A DNA stretch of 64,000 bases, taken from assembly GCA_016873655.1 (NCBI GenBank), contig VGWI01000004.1:1-64000 (forward strand), given 5' to 3'. The first letter of the stretch is position 1; the number at the start of each line of letters is the position of its first letter. This DNA is from Lentisphaerota bacterium (lineage in GTDB: Bacteria; Verrucomicrobiota; Kiritimatiellia; UBA8416; VGWI01). The notes below the pieces were generated by a model. The model saw nothing but the letters and a program-made list of their open reading frames with translations. It ran no database searches and was not told the origin of the DNA. Made by a program: the position numbers and the translations under genes. This document shows positions 55,523 through 62,484 of the stretch, piece after piece.

Positions 55523-56395
55523 CTAAGCGATTATCTTGTTGATCGGCAGTTCGACGATCCCTTCCGCGCCGACTTCCTTGAGCCGCGGAATTATCTCCCT
55601 TACCGTATTCTCGTCTATAACGGTCTCGACCGCCACCCAATCGCCCTGCGCAAGGCCGCTGACAGTCGGCGCGTGCAGGGACGGGAGCATGTCCGTCACC
55701 CTGCCCACGAGCCCCGTCGGTACGTTCATCTTCAGCAGGACCTTGTGCTCGGCGGCGAGCGCGCCCTTGAGCAGGAGAGCCAGACGCTCGATCTTGCAGC
55801 GCTTCCACTGGTCAGCCCATGCCGCCCGGCCCGCGATCATCCGCGTGGTTGACTGCAGGACTTCCTCCACGATGCGGAGCTTGTTCGCGCGCAGGGATGA
55901 ACCGGTTTCGGTAAGTTCCACGATCGCGTCAACCAGATCCGGCGCCTTCGCCTCGGTGGCGCCCCAAGAGAATTCGATGTCGGCAGTCACGCCTCGCTCT
56001 TCGAGGAAGCGGCGGGTAAGGCCGACGGCCTCGGTTGCTATGCGCTTGCCCTGCAGGTCTTCCACGCGGCGGATGGCAGAATCTTCCGGCACGGCAAGAA
56101 CCCATCGGACGGGGCGGAAGCCCTGCTTGGCATAGAGCAGCTCGCAGACCTCGTGCACGTCGGACCCGTTCTCCACCACCCAGTCATGTCCGGTGATGCC
56201 GGCGTCGAGGACGCCGAGTTCGACATAGCGGCTTATCTCCTGCGCCCGCAGAAGCCTTGCCTCTATCTCGGGATCATCCACGTCCGGCGCGTAGGACCGC
56301 GATGTGGCCTTAACGGTGTAGCCGGCCTTCTGCATTATTGCGAAGGTCGTTTCCTGGAGGCTGCCCTTGGGCAGGCCTAGAACAAGCTTCTTCAT
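55523..56395 (-). CDS. hisG: ATP phosphoribosyltransferase, long form
   Basis: 290 residues from ATG 56395. KLVLGLPKGSLQETTFAIM, then SRYVELGVLDAGITGHDWVV, the PRPP-loop region EFSWGATEAKAPDLVDAIVE and TGSSLRANKLRIVEE. A C-terminal ~75-residue regulatory domain (VTDMLPSLHAPTVSGL.. EIIPRLKEVGAEGIVELPIN) makes it long-form and likely histidine-inhibited without HisZ. First step of histidine synthesis. Confidence 0.95.
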   Translation of the reverse strand: MKKLVLGLPKGSLQETTFAIMQKAGYTVKATSRSYAPDVDDPEIEARLLRAQEISRYVELGVLDAGITGHDWVVENGSDVHEVCELLYAKQGFRPVRWVLAVPEDSAIRRVEDLQGKRIATEAVGLTRRFLEERGVTADIEFSWGATEAKAPDLVDAIVELTETGSSLRANKLRIVEEVLQSTTRMIAGRAAWADQWKRCKIERLALLLKGALAAEHKVLLKMNVPTGLVGRVTDMLPSLHAPTVSGLAQGDWVAVETVIDENTVREIIPRLKEVGAEGIVELPINKIIA

Positions 56396-56491
56396 CTTCC
56401 CCCTGCATTCCTTCCAGTGAATTGGAGCGGCGACATTATGCAGATTCCGGCCTGTTAGTCCACCCGTAATGCGGGCCGGCATGGGGAACAG

Positions 56492-56615
56492 TGATGTCTT
56501 CCTGTAGCCTCGGCACGCCAGCCTTCGCTTGCTGTTGAGACGGCGAGCTACGGCTCGGCACGCCAGGGCCGCGTTGCCGAGGGGAGGGGCGCGCCCCTGC
56601 GTGGCGCGGCTACAG
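56492..56615 (+). repeat. Short MITE-like repeat, family A copy 1
   Basis: About 124 bp nearly identical to 60401-60523. The core is bounded by CTGTAGCC (56502-56509) and GGCTACAG (56608-56615), which are inverted partners, and contains the palindrome GGGGCGCGCCCC. It lies between hisG and tRNA-Val. No coding content. Confidence 0.75.
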
Positions 56616-56630
56616 ATAGGGAATCAAGAC

Positions 56631-56707
56631 TGGTGGGCGATACAGGACTCGAACCTGTGACATTCACGGTGTAAACGTGACGCTCTAACCAACTGAGCTA
56701 ATCGCCC
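56631..56707 (-). tRNA. tRNA-Val (anticodon TAC)
   Basis: Minus strand: acceptor GGGCGAT with its partner at 56635-56641, D-loop TAGCTCAGTTGGTTAGAGCG, anticodon loop TTTACAC, T-loop GGTTCGAGTCC, discriminator A and encoded CCA (56631-56633). Confidence 0.95.
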
Positions 56708-56720
56708 CGGGAATGCGCGG

Positions 56721-56749
56721 AGAATACACGAGCCGGTCAGCCCCTTCAA
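56721..56749 (-). promoter_or_regulatory. Promoter of tRNA-Val
   Basis: Minus strand TTGAAG (56744-56749), a 17-nt spacer and TATTCT (56721-56726). Confidence 0.65.
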
Positions 56750-56819
56750 GAGTTGCGGCGTGGCGAACCGATCTGTTACGTTGCGCCCATTCGCAGGCTG
56801 CGGGAAGGCCGGGAAAATC

Positions 56820-57461
56820 ATGACTTCGACGGGAACGGATTCGAGACTGAAGCTGGCTGTGCTGGGGTCAGGGCGGGGCACGAATCTGCAATCAATCATG
56901 GACGCCTGCGCGGGAGGCGCGATTCCCGTCCAAGTGGTCTGCGTGCTCTCCGACGTGAAGGATGCATACATTCTCGAGAGAGCCCGGCATGGCGGAATAC
57001 CGGCGGAATTCGTGGATGCCGGGCCTTTTCGGACGAAACTCGAGGGGGCGGGTGAGAAGCGCTACATTGAGCGGTTGCGTCACTACGGGGCGGAGGCTGT
57101 GGCGCTGGCGGGCTTCATGCGTATCGTGAAGCGTGGGTTGCTGGATGCTTTCCGGGGCAGGATACTGAACATACACCCCGCCCTTCTGCCTGCGTTCCCG
57201 GGGCTGGAGTCATGGAAACAGGCGCTTGACTACGGGGCCAAGGTGGCGGGCTGCACGGTGCATCTTGTGGACGAGGGGACAGACACCGGACCGATAGTTG
57301 TGCAGCGCGCCGTGCCGGTTCTTGAAGACGACACACCCGAAACGCTTCACGCCCGCATACAGGAACAGGAACACATCGCATACCCGGAGGCCCTTCGCGC
57401 TCTTGCCTCGCGCCGGGTCAGAATCGAAGGAAGGCGCGTGCGGATGGGACAGAAGGCCTGA
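56820..57461 (+). CDS. purN: Phosphoribosylglycinamide formyltransferase
   Basis: 213 residues from ATG 56820. LKLAVLGSGRGTNLQSIMDA (phosphate loop), the catalytic stretch RILNIHPALLPAFPG with Asn-His, GCTVHLVDEGTDTGPIVVQ with the catalytic Asp, and IQEQEHIAYPEALR. Transfers the formyl group from 10-formyl-THF in purine synthesis. Stand-alone gene. Confidence 0.94.
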   Translation: MTSTGTDSRLKLAVLGSGRGTNLQSIMDACAGGAIPVQVVCVLSDVKDAYILERARHGGIPAEFVDAGPFRTKLEGAGEKRYIERLRHYGAEAVALAGFMRIVKRGLLDAFRGRILNIHPALLPAFPGLESWKQALDYGAKVAGCTVHLVDEGTDTGPIVVQRAVPVLEDDTPETLHARIQEQEHIAYPEALRALASRRVRIEGRRVRMGQKA

Positions 57462-57630
57462 GCGACGGAATCAGCGCTGAGATTCTGTGTGGGTTGCGGT
57501 GGTCGTGGAATGTCACGCCACAATGGGACGCTCAATAGGTCCACGGATCGCTCTTCCTGCCCTCGCTTCACCGGCCTTCGTCCGCTGACGCAGGACTACG
57601 CCGCGGGTTGGAGCCGGGGCGACTGCGCCC

Positions 57631-57665
57631 CGGTTCTTCCGGCCTGAGGTCGGGCTGGCTCCAGG
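57631..57665 (+). repeat. Palindromic repeat family B, copy 1 (diverged)
   Basis: CGGTTCTTCCGGCCTGAGG then TCGGGCTGGCTCCAGG, a diverged form of the hairpin repeated at 60312, 60626 and 62354. It is preceded by a GGGGCG..CGCCCC stem. It lies in the 233-nt gap after purN, which holds nothing else recognised. Confidence 0.6.
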
Positions 57666-57694
57666 AGGTCGTCGCGCTTTGGCGCGGCGGAAGG

Positions 57695-58684
57695 TCAGTC
57701 CCGTTCCGGGTCGGGGCCGGTGCTTTCCGCCAGCCAGGCTTCTTCCGATTCGTGGACGCAGCCGGGGTTGCGGCAGTACTTCACGCGCCTGTCGTATCGG
57801 ATGGAAATGAACGCCCTGCGGCATGCCCTGCAACGGCGCACGTGCGGACGGGCCACGATAAGGCGCTTCAGCAGCGGGAGCGAATTCGCGCCGTCCGGCG
57901 GGAATTCGGCCTGATCGAACTCGGGTTCGGCGAGCCTCTCGCCGGCGATCGGCTTCATCCATTCAGAGCAATCCCAGCCCAGCATCTCCTGCAATCTGGC
58001 GATGTCGGGCGCGAAGGAGCGAAGCAGCCGCGCGCGGGTTTGGGGCGGCACCGGATCGTAGTTCTGGGAGAAAATGCTGCGGGGCTCAGGCATGTGCGCG
58101 CCGACATCCACTTCCAGGAACCCGTAAACGCGGCGCAGGACGTCGTGGTGCCGTCGCTGCAGGTCTTCGTTCTTGATGCAGAGAACCTGCGATTCAGGGA
58201 ATACCGACAGGATACGTTCGATCTGAGGCGCGTAGAACCCCCGGTCAACGTAGGAGTGTACGCGGTCCGGGAACGGCCAGACCGCGCGGCGACGGTCCTT
58301 CTCGATCCCGATTGCCTGTTCGAACGGCAGTTTCTCCGCGCCGCGCTTGAGTTCCATCTGGTAGTGCGACCACGCGCGGTCAACCGGGTTGCGCAACAGG
58401 ATGATGAGCTTCATTTCGGGGTTGTAGGCGTGAATGCGCCGGGCCGTTGCCGGCCAGTATGAGTAGGCGGGGGTTGTTTCGCCCGCGAAGCGTTTGCCGT
58501 CCATGTCGAAGCACCGGTGATAGATATCGAATGGAGGGGTCTTCCTGGCGAAGAACTCCTCGTGGTCGAAGAAATGGGTCTCGCGCTTGCGCGAGAGGGC
58601 GAGTTCCGGATGGCCGCGCAGGAACCCGGTAAGCGCCGTCGTGCCGCCTTTCTGGACTCCGGCTATGCAGAAGGCCGTTTTCAC
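57695..58684 (-). CDS. PAPS-dependent sulfotransferase with cysteine-rich tail
   Basis: 329 residues. The PAPS-binding loop GVQKGGTTALTGFLRGHPEL, ETTPAYSYWP and 3'-phosphate motif LIILLRNPVDRAWSHYQME are those of the sulfotransferase family. The last ~80 residues are unusual: CRACRRAFISIRYDRRVKYC and then NPGC could form a zinc site. It would sulfate a glycan or other surface molecule. Its ATG overlaps the stop of the upstream SGNH gene by 4 nt. Confidence 0.85.
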   Translation of the reverse strand: MKTAFCIAGVQKGGTTALTGFLRGHPELALSRKRETHFFDHEEFFARKTPPFDIYHRCFDMDGKRFAGETTPAYSYWPATARRIHAYNPEMKLIILLRNPVDRAWSHYQMELKRGAEKLPFEQAIGIEKDRRRAVWPFPDRVHSYVDRGFYAPQIERILSVFPESQVLCIKNEDLQRRHHDVLRRVYGFLEVDVGAHMPEPRSIFSQNYDPVPPQTRARLLRSFAPDIARLQEMLGWDCSEWMKPIAGERLAEPEFDQAEFPPDGANSLPLLKRLIVARPHVRRCRACRRAFISIRYDRRVKYCRNPGCVHESEEAWLAESTGPDPERD

Positions 58685-59799
58685 CGCGGCGATTCTCCGG
58701 GCTCTGCAAGAAGTGATGCCAGGTCCAGACTCTCAACCAGGCCGCGCAGGCGGGAGACCGCTTCGGCGGCCTGTGTTCCGGTGCGGATGGAGGACGATCC
58801 ATCAGCCACGGCGGCGAGGATCGAGTCGCTCACCGCCGGGGAGAAGTGGGTGAGGTCTTTGTAGTTCGAGAAGTCGCATACCACGGATGCGTCGGCCTGA
58901 AAATCGAAGACACTGATGTTGGGGTGCGATATGAGCTCGGAGATCAGGAACGCCTTGAACGCAAGGACGTCCTCAAGCCAGCCCTTTCGCCGCATGTCTT
59001 CCCAGGCAAGAATGGAGTAAGGAGGAAAGAAGACCGCGATATGGACATCCGACGACCGGTTGAGGAGCGGTCGGACGAAGCGTCGGTAGTTCCTTTTCAG
59101 AGCGTCCAGGCTGTGGGTTTCCGGCCTGTAGGAACGGTGGAAGGTGCCGCGCCGCCATTCAGCGAGAACCTGTTCGCGTCCGTATGTGTAGCGCCCGCCG
59201 GAAAACGCGAGGTTGTCCCAGTCAAAGTGCTCAGGCCACAGCCCGAACGCCCGGCCTATCAGCGTCTTGACCGAGAGAACGGCGGCATCCGGGTCAAGGA
59301 GGTATCGGTAGTCGTCCCACGGCGTGTTGTTGTACAGGTGGGCCGGCATCCGGCTCAGTCCTGTATCATTGTCAGAAAACGAGTACACGTCCACGCCCCA
59401 GATGATTCGCCGGACCGTCGGCGCCGCAAGGGCAAGAGAGAGGATCGAGGCCTGTTCCTCGATGGTTGCTCCGTTCACGGCAACGTTGGCGGCCATGCCC
59501 GGGGAAGAAGCCTCAATCTGCGACGGACGTATGTCGCGCACCATGGATGTGCCTACAACGACTGTTTCGCACGGACGGTGAGAGAGGAGTCCGGGGATTA
59601 TGGATCGGATTGAGCGGAGGGTGCCCTTCAGGTAAGGCGGGCGACCGTGCCGTCCGTCGCGGTAGTGGAGGAGGGGGTCCACCGCAAAATTGAGCGCTGC
59701 TGCGGCGGCCGCCGTACCGAAGGTTACGGCCAGAACAATCGAGAACCACTTGCCGGGCGGCATGGCTTGCCGCACTTCCGAGCCGCAGTCAGGCGTCAT
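58681..59799 (-). CDS. SGNH-type membrane-anchored protein (AlgJ/DltD-like plan)
   Basis: 372 residues from ATG 59799, coupled to the lipoprotein stop; an ATG at 59763 is also possible. One N-terminal membrane helix (WFSIVLAVTFGTAAAAAALNFA), then an SGNH-like domain: VVVGTSMVRDIRPS (nucleophile Ser), NVAVNGATIEE, and near the end DLTHFSPAVSD (Asp..His). This layout is common in proteins that add or remove acyl groups on envelope polymers with an MBOAT partner. It is co-transcribed with a sulfotransferase, so glycan decoration is the likely theme. Confidence 0.75.
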   Translation of the reverse strand: MTPDCGSEVRQAMPPGKWFSIVLAVTFGTAAAAAALNFAVDPLLHYRDGRHGRPPYLKGTLRSIRSIIPGLLSHRPCETVVVGTSMVRDIRPSQIEASSPGMAANVAVNGATIEEQASILSLALAAPTVRRIIWGVDVYSFSDNDTGLSRMPAHLYNNTPWDDYRYLLDPDAAVLSVKTLIGRAFGLWPEHFDWDNLAFSGGRYTYGREQVLAEWRRGTFHRSYRPETHSLDALKRNYRRFVRPLLNRSSDVHIAVFFPPYSILAWEDMRRKGWLEDVLAFKAFLISELISHPNISVFDFQADASVVCDFSNYKDLTHFSPAVSDSILAAVADGSSSIRTGTQAAEAVSRLRGLVESLDLASLLAEPGESPR

Positions 59800-60176
59800 T
59801 CGTAAACGGTCCAGTTGGACACGGCGGGGCCGGCGGGGCCGTTGGTCATGACAAGTTTGCTGCGCACGACGGTGATGTCAAAGAGCGACGAAGCGCCCGT
59901 CCCTATTGTTTCCTCGTAAATCCATACCTCGCTCGCGACGGCTTCGCTCTTGATCGGTTCCTTCCTGGTCGGGGTGCCCCAGCACAGTCCGGCTTCCATC
60001 GTATTCATGCCTGCCACAAGACGGCCGGACTTCACGGCTTCCTTGATCTCTTCCGGCCGGTCCTTGTGCGTCCTGCCGTACCAGGACCGCATGCAGTTCC
60101 GGTATGTCTCGGCAGGGGTTGTGGCGCAGCCGGCCATGAAGAGCATTGCGAGGCCAATCAGCAAGGCGATTCTCAT
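59796..60176 (-). CDS. Small lipoprotein of unknown function
   Basis: 126 residues from ATG 60176 with GGGGAGGAACC upstream. Signal with lipobox LLIGLAMLFMAGC, then a compact domain (VKSGRLVAGMNTMEAGLCWG, PTRKEP, VWIYEETIG) resembling the small outer-membrane-associated BamE/SmpA-like plan. The resemblance is weak. First gene of the lipoprotein-SGNH-sulfotransferase operon. Confidence 0.7.
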   Translation of the reverse strand: MRIALLIGLAMLFMAGCATTPAETYRNCMRSWYGRTHKDRPEEIKEAVKSGRLVAGMNTMEAGLCWGTPTRKEPIKSEAVASEVWIYEETIGTGASSLFDITVVRSKLVMTNGPAGPAVSNWTVYE

Positions 60177-60311
60177 AGGTTCCTCCCCTACGGGCATGAC
60201 TTCAACGCGGTGCATTCGTCGTGCGGCAAGGAAACCGTGTGCGGCGTCATGGGGCAAGCAAATAGTGACCTTCCTCACCGGCGACGCAGGCCCGCCTGCA
60301 ACCTGCCCGTA

Positions 60312-60346
60312 GTGGTTCTCCCGGCCCGGGGTCGGGCCGGCTCCAG
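60312..60346 (+). repeat. Palindromic repeat family B, copy 2
   Basis: GTGGTTCTC, then the hairpin CCGGCCCG-GGGT-CGGGCCGG, then CTCCAG. Identical over ~34 bp to the copy at 60626-60660. Confidence 0.75.
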
Positions 60347-60400
60347 TTGGTCGAGGTGATCGCGGGTTGGAGGGGCGCAGGTCTCTGTGACCGATCGGGC

Positions 60401-60523
60401 TGATGTCTTCCTGTAACCGCGGCGCGCCAGCCTTCGCTTGCTGTTGACGCGGCGAGCAACGTCTCGTCACGCAGGGCCGCGTTGCCGAGGGGAGGGGCGC
60501 GCCCCTGCGTGGCGCGGCTACAG
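60401..60523 (+). repeat. Short MITE-like repeat, family A copy 2
   Basis: Near-identical to 56492-56615, with the same internal GGGGCGCGCCCC palindrome and the GGCTACAG end. The left end reads CTGTAACC, one base off the inverted partner. Confidence 0.75.
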
Positions 60524-60555
60524 GACTGCAGGTCAATCTGTCGGGGATGGCAAAA

Positions 60556-60584
60556 CGGCGCGCCCCTGCGTGGCGCGGCTACAG
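60556..60584 (+). repeat. Partial family A repeat (right end)
   Basis: Repeats the last 29 bp of family A (CGGCGCGCCCCTGCGTGG.. to GGCTACAG), 32 bp after copy 2. Confidence 0.65.
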
Positions 60585-60625
60585 AACCCGGTGGGGCGCG
60601 GGTTGGAGCGCGGGGCGACCGTGCA

Positions 60626-60660
60626 GTGGTTCTCCCGGCCCGGGGTCGGGCCGGCTCCAT
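60626..60660 (+). repeat. Palindromic repeat family B, copy 3
   Basis: Same 8-bp hairpin with GGGT loop as copy 2, followed by CTCCAT, and preceded by a GGGGCGACC stretch as in copies 1 and 4. Confidence 0.75.
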
Positions 60661-60919
60661 CTGGGAGCGTGGCGACCACGCGGTGCCTTGGAGATGCCGT
60701 GCCACCCGAAGGCGGGGGGCTGATACATTTCTTTTACACTTCTGTCATGCGTGGGTGACAAGCCGTCTCGCTCGCTGTGTTTCAGTGACGCCGATGAAAG
60801 GGAGAGGCGTCCATGGCAACAGTGATGGCGACGCAGCCCAATCCGCGGTGGCGGCAGGACGCCGATCCGGGTACATTCCACGCGGGGTACGGGCGCGGGC
60901 GCTGAAGGGGAGGTGTCCG

Positions 60920-62269
60920 ATGAGTACGGTGTTGAAGAGAGTGGCGGTTGCCGGTCTGGTTCTGCTTGCGGCGGGCGCCGAGGCGGCGAAGACGAAGTCC
61001 GCGGACAGCAGCGTGGTGAAGTGCACGGTTGAACTGGACCGGGCATTGCTGACGGCCGGACGGACGCACAAGGCGGTGGTCAGGATATCGCTGGACGCGG
61101 ACCAGGTTGTGAGGGCGGGTGAGCGTGCGCCTGTGAACCTGGCGGTTGTGCTGGACCGGTCGGGGTCCATGGGCGGCGAGAAGCTGGAGAAGGCCAAGGA
61201 AGCCGCAATTGAAGCGCTGCGCCGACTGGATGGGCGGGATATCTTCTCTCTCGTGGTCTACGAAAGCAACGTGGAGACGGTTGTGCCGGCGCAGAGCGCG
61301 GCGAATACCGAGTGGATTGAGGCTCGGATCAGGAGCATTCGCACCGGCGGCAGCACGGCGCTGTTCGGCGGGGTAAGCCAGGGCGCCGCCGAAGTCCGCA
61401 AAAACCTCGACAAGGAATACGTCAACAGGGTGATTCTGCTCTCCGACGGACTGGCAAACGTCGGGCCGAGATCGCCTGAGGACCTCGGGCGGCTTGGAAC
61501 TGGCCTGATGAAGGAGGGGATATCCGTAACGACAGTTGGTGTCGGAAAAGACTACAACGAGGACCTGATGGCGAGGCTTGCGCAGAACAGCGACGGCAAC
61601 ACGTACTTCGCGGAATCGAGCCGTGACCTGCCCCGCATATTCAAGGCTGAACTTGGCGACGTCCTCAGCGTTGTGGCCAGGGACGTGAACCTGATCATCG
61701 AATGCCCCGAAGGAGTGAGGCCCGTCGGCGTGATAGGGCGGGACGTTTCCGTGCGCGGCCGGACGGTTGAGGTGGCCCTGAACCAGCTCTACGGCGGCCA
61801 GAAGAAGTTCGCGCTGCTGGAGGTGGAGATACCGTCCGGTGCGGCCGGCGAAAGCAGGCCGGTGGCATCCGCGATGGTGCGGTATGAGAATCTTGTGAAC
61901 CAGAAGCGTGAAGAATCGTCGGCCAGCGTCGAGGTGAGTTTCACGGCGGTGGTCGAGGAGGCGGAAAAGTCGGTGAACGCGGAGGTGAAGAAAGACGTTG
62001 AACTGAATCTCGCCGCCAGGGCGCAGGATGACGCCATCACTCTGGCCGACCAGGGCAAGGCGGGAGAGGCCGCCCAGGCCCTCAGGCAGGCTGCCGAAAG
62101 CCTGAAGAAGACGGCAGAGAAGCTGGACGACAGTGAGCTGGCGGAAAAGGCCCAGGAGGCCGAGAAGCAGGCAGCCGCTATCGAGGCCAACAGCGGGATG
62201 ACGAGGGAGCAGAGAAAGACACTGAGGGCGGATTCGTACAGGACATACAACCAGCAGTCCGCCCAGTAG
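60920..62269 (+). CDS. Exported von Willebrand factor A-domain protein
   Basis: 449 residues from ATG 60920 (GGGGAGGTG upstream). Signal peptide (RVAVAGLVLLAAGAEA), then a VWA domain with an intact metal site (LAVVLDRSGSMGGEKL; the Thr of GGSTALFGG; VILLSDGLANVG). A beta-rich domain and a long Ala/Glu/Lys-rich helical C-terminus follow (about 365-445). Similar proteins are annotated as YfbK-like or chloride-channel-like VWA proteins. It would bind a protein partner in the periplasm; the partner is unknown. Confidence 0.88.
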   Translation: MSTVLKRVAVAGLVLLAAGAEAAKTKSADSSVVKCTVELDRALLTAGRTHKAVVRISLDADQVVRAGERAPVNLAVVLDRSGSMGGEKLEKAKEAAIEALRRLDGRDIFSLVVYESNVETVVPAQSAANTEWIEARIRSIRTGGSTALFGGVSQGAAEVRKNLDKEYVNRVILLSDGLANVGPRSPEDLGRLGTGLMKEGISVTTVGVGKDYNEDLMARLAQNSDGNTYFAESSRDLPRIFKAELGDVLSVVARDVNLIIECPEGVRPVGVIGRDVSVRGRTVEVALNQLYGGQKKFALLEVEIPSGAAGESRPVASAMVRYENLVNQKREESSASVEVSFTAVVEEAEKSVNAEVKKDVELNLAARAQDDAITLADQGKAGEAAQALRQAAESLKKTAEKLDDSELAEKAQEAEKQAAAIEANSGMTREQRKTLRADSYRTYNQQSAQ

Positions 62270-62353
62270 GTCCGGCGGTGGCGACGTGATCGCGGTGGGG
62301 GTGGCCGCTCTTGGGCCGGCGCGGGGGGGGCTGGGGCCGGGGCGGTCGCGCCC

Positions 62354-62388
62354 CGGTTCTCCCGGCCCGGGGTCGGGCCGGATCCAGG
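62354..62388 (+). repeat. Palindromic repeat family B, copy 4
   Basis: CGGTTCTC plus the CCGGCCCG-GGGT-CGGGCCGG hairpin, then ATCCAG. Preceded by GGGGCGGTCGCGCCCC, itself a stem. It lies in the 215-nt gap after the VWA gene. Confidence 0.7.
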
Positions 62389-62484
62389 GAAAAACATCCG
62401 GCGCGGTAAACTCGCCGGGGCAGGGATGGGTCGCGGGAAGGCGCCGCGGACTCGCAGGCTCTGCAGCGCGCAAGGAGGAACGGC

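Larger units (their letters stand above)
60177..60919. other. 743-nt intergenic region with clustered short repeats
   Basis: Between the divergent lipoprotein and VWA genes I find no convincing coding sequence. It holds one full and one partial family A repeat and two family B hairpins, annotated separately. The gene on each side has its own ribosome site, so promoters must lie here, but I could not pick them with confidence. Confidence 0.6.

Noticed and set aside
56492-62388. A complete insertion sequence or transposon in the repeat-rich end of the window
   Set aside because: No transposase or integrase frame was found; only short non-coding repeats.
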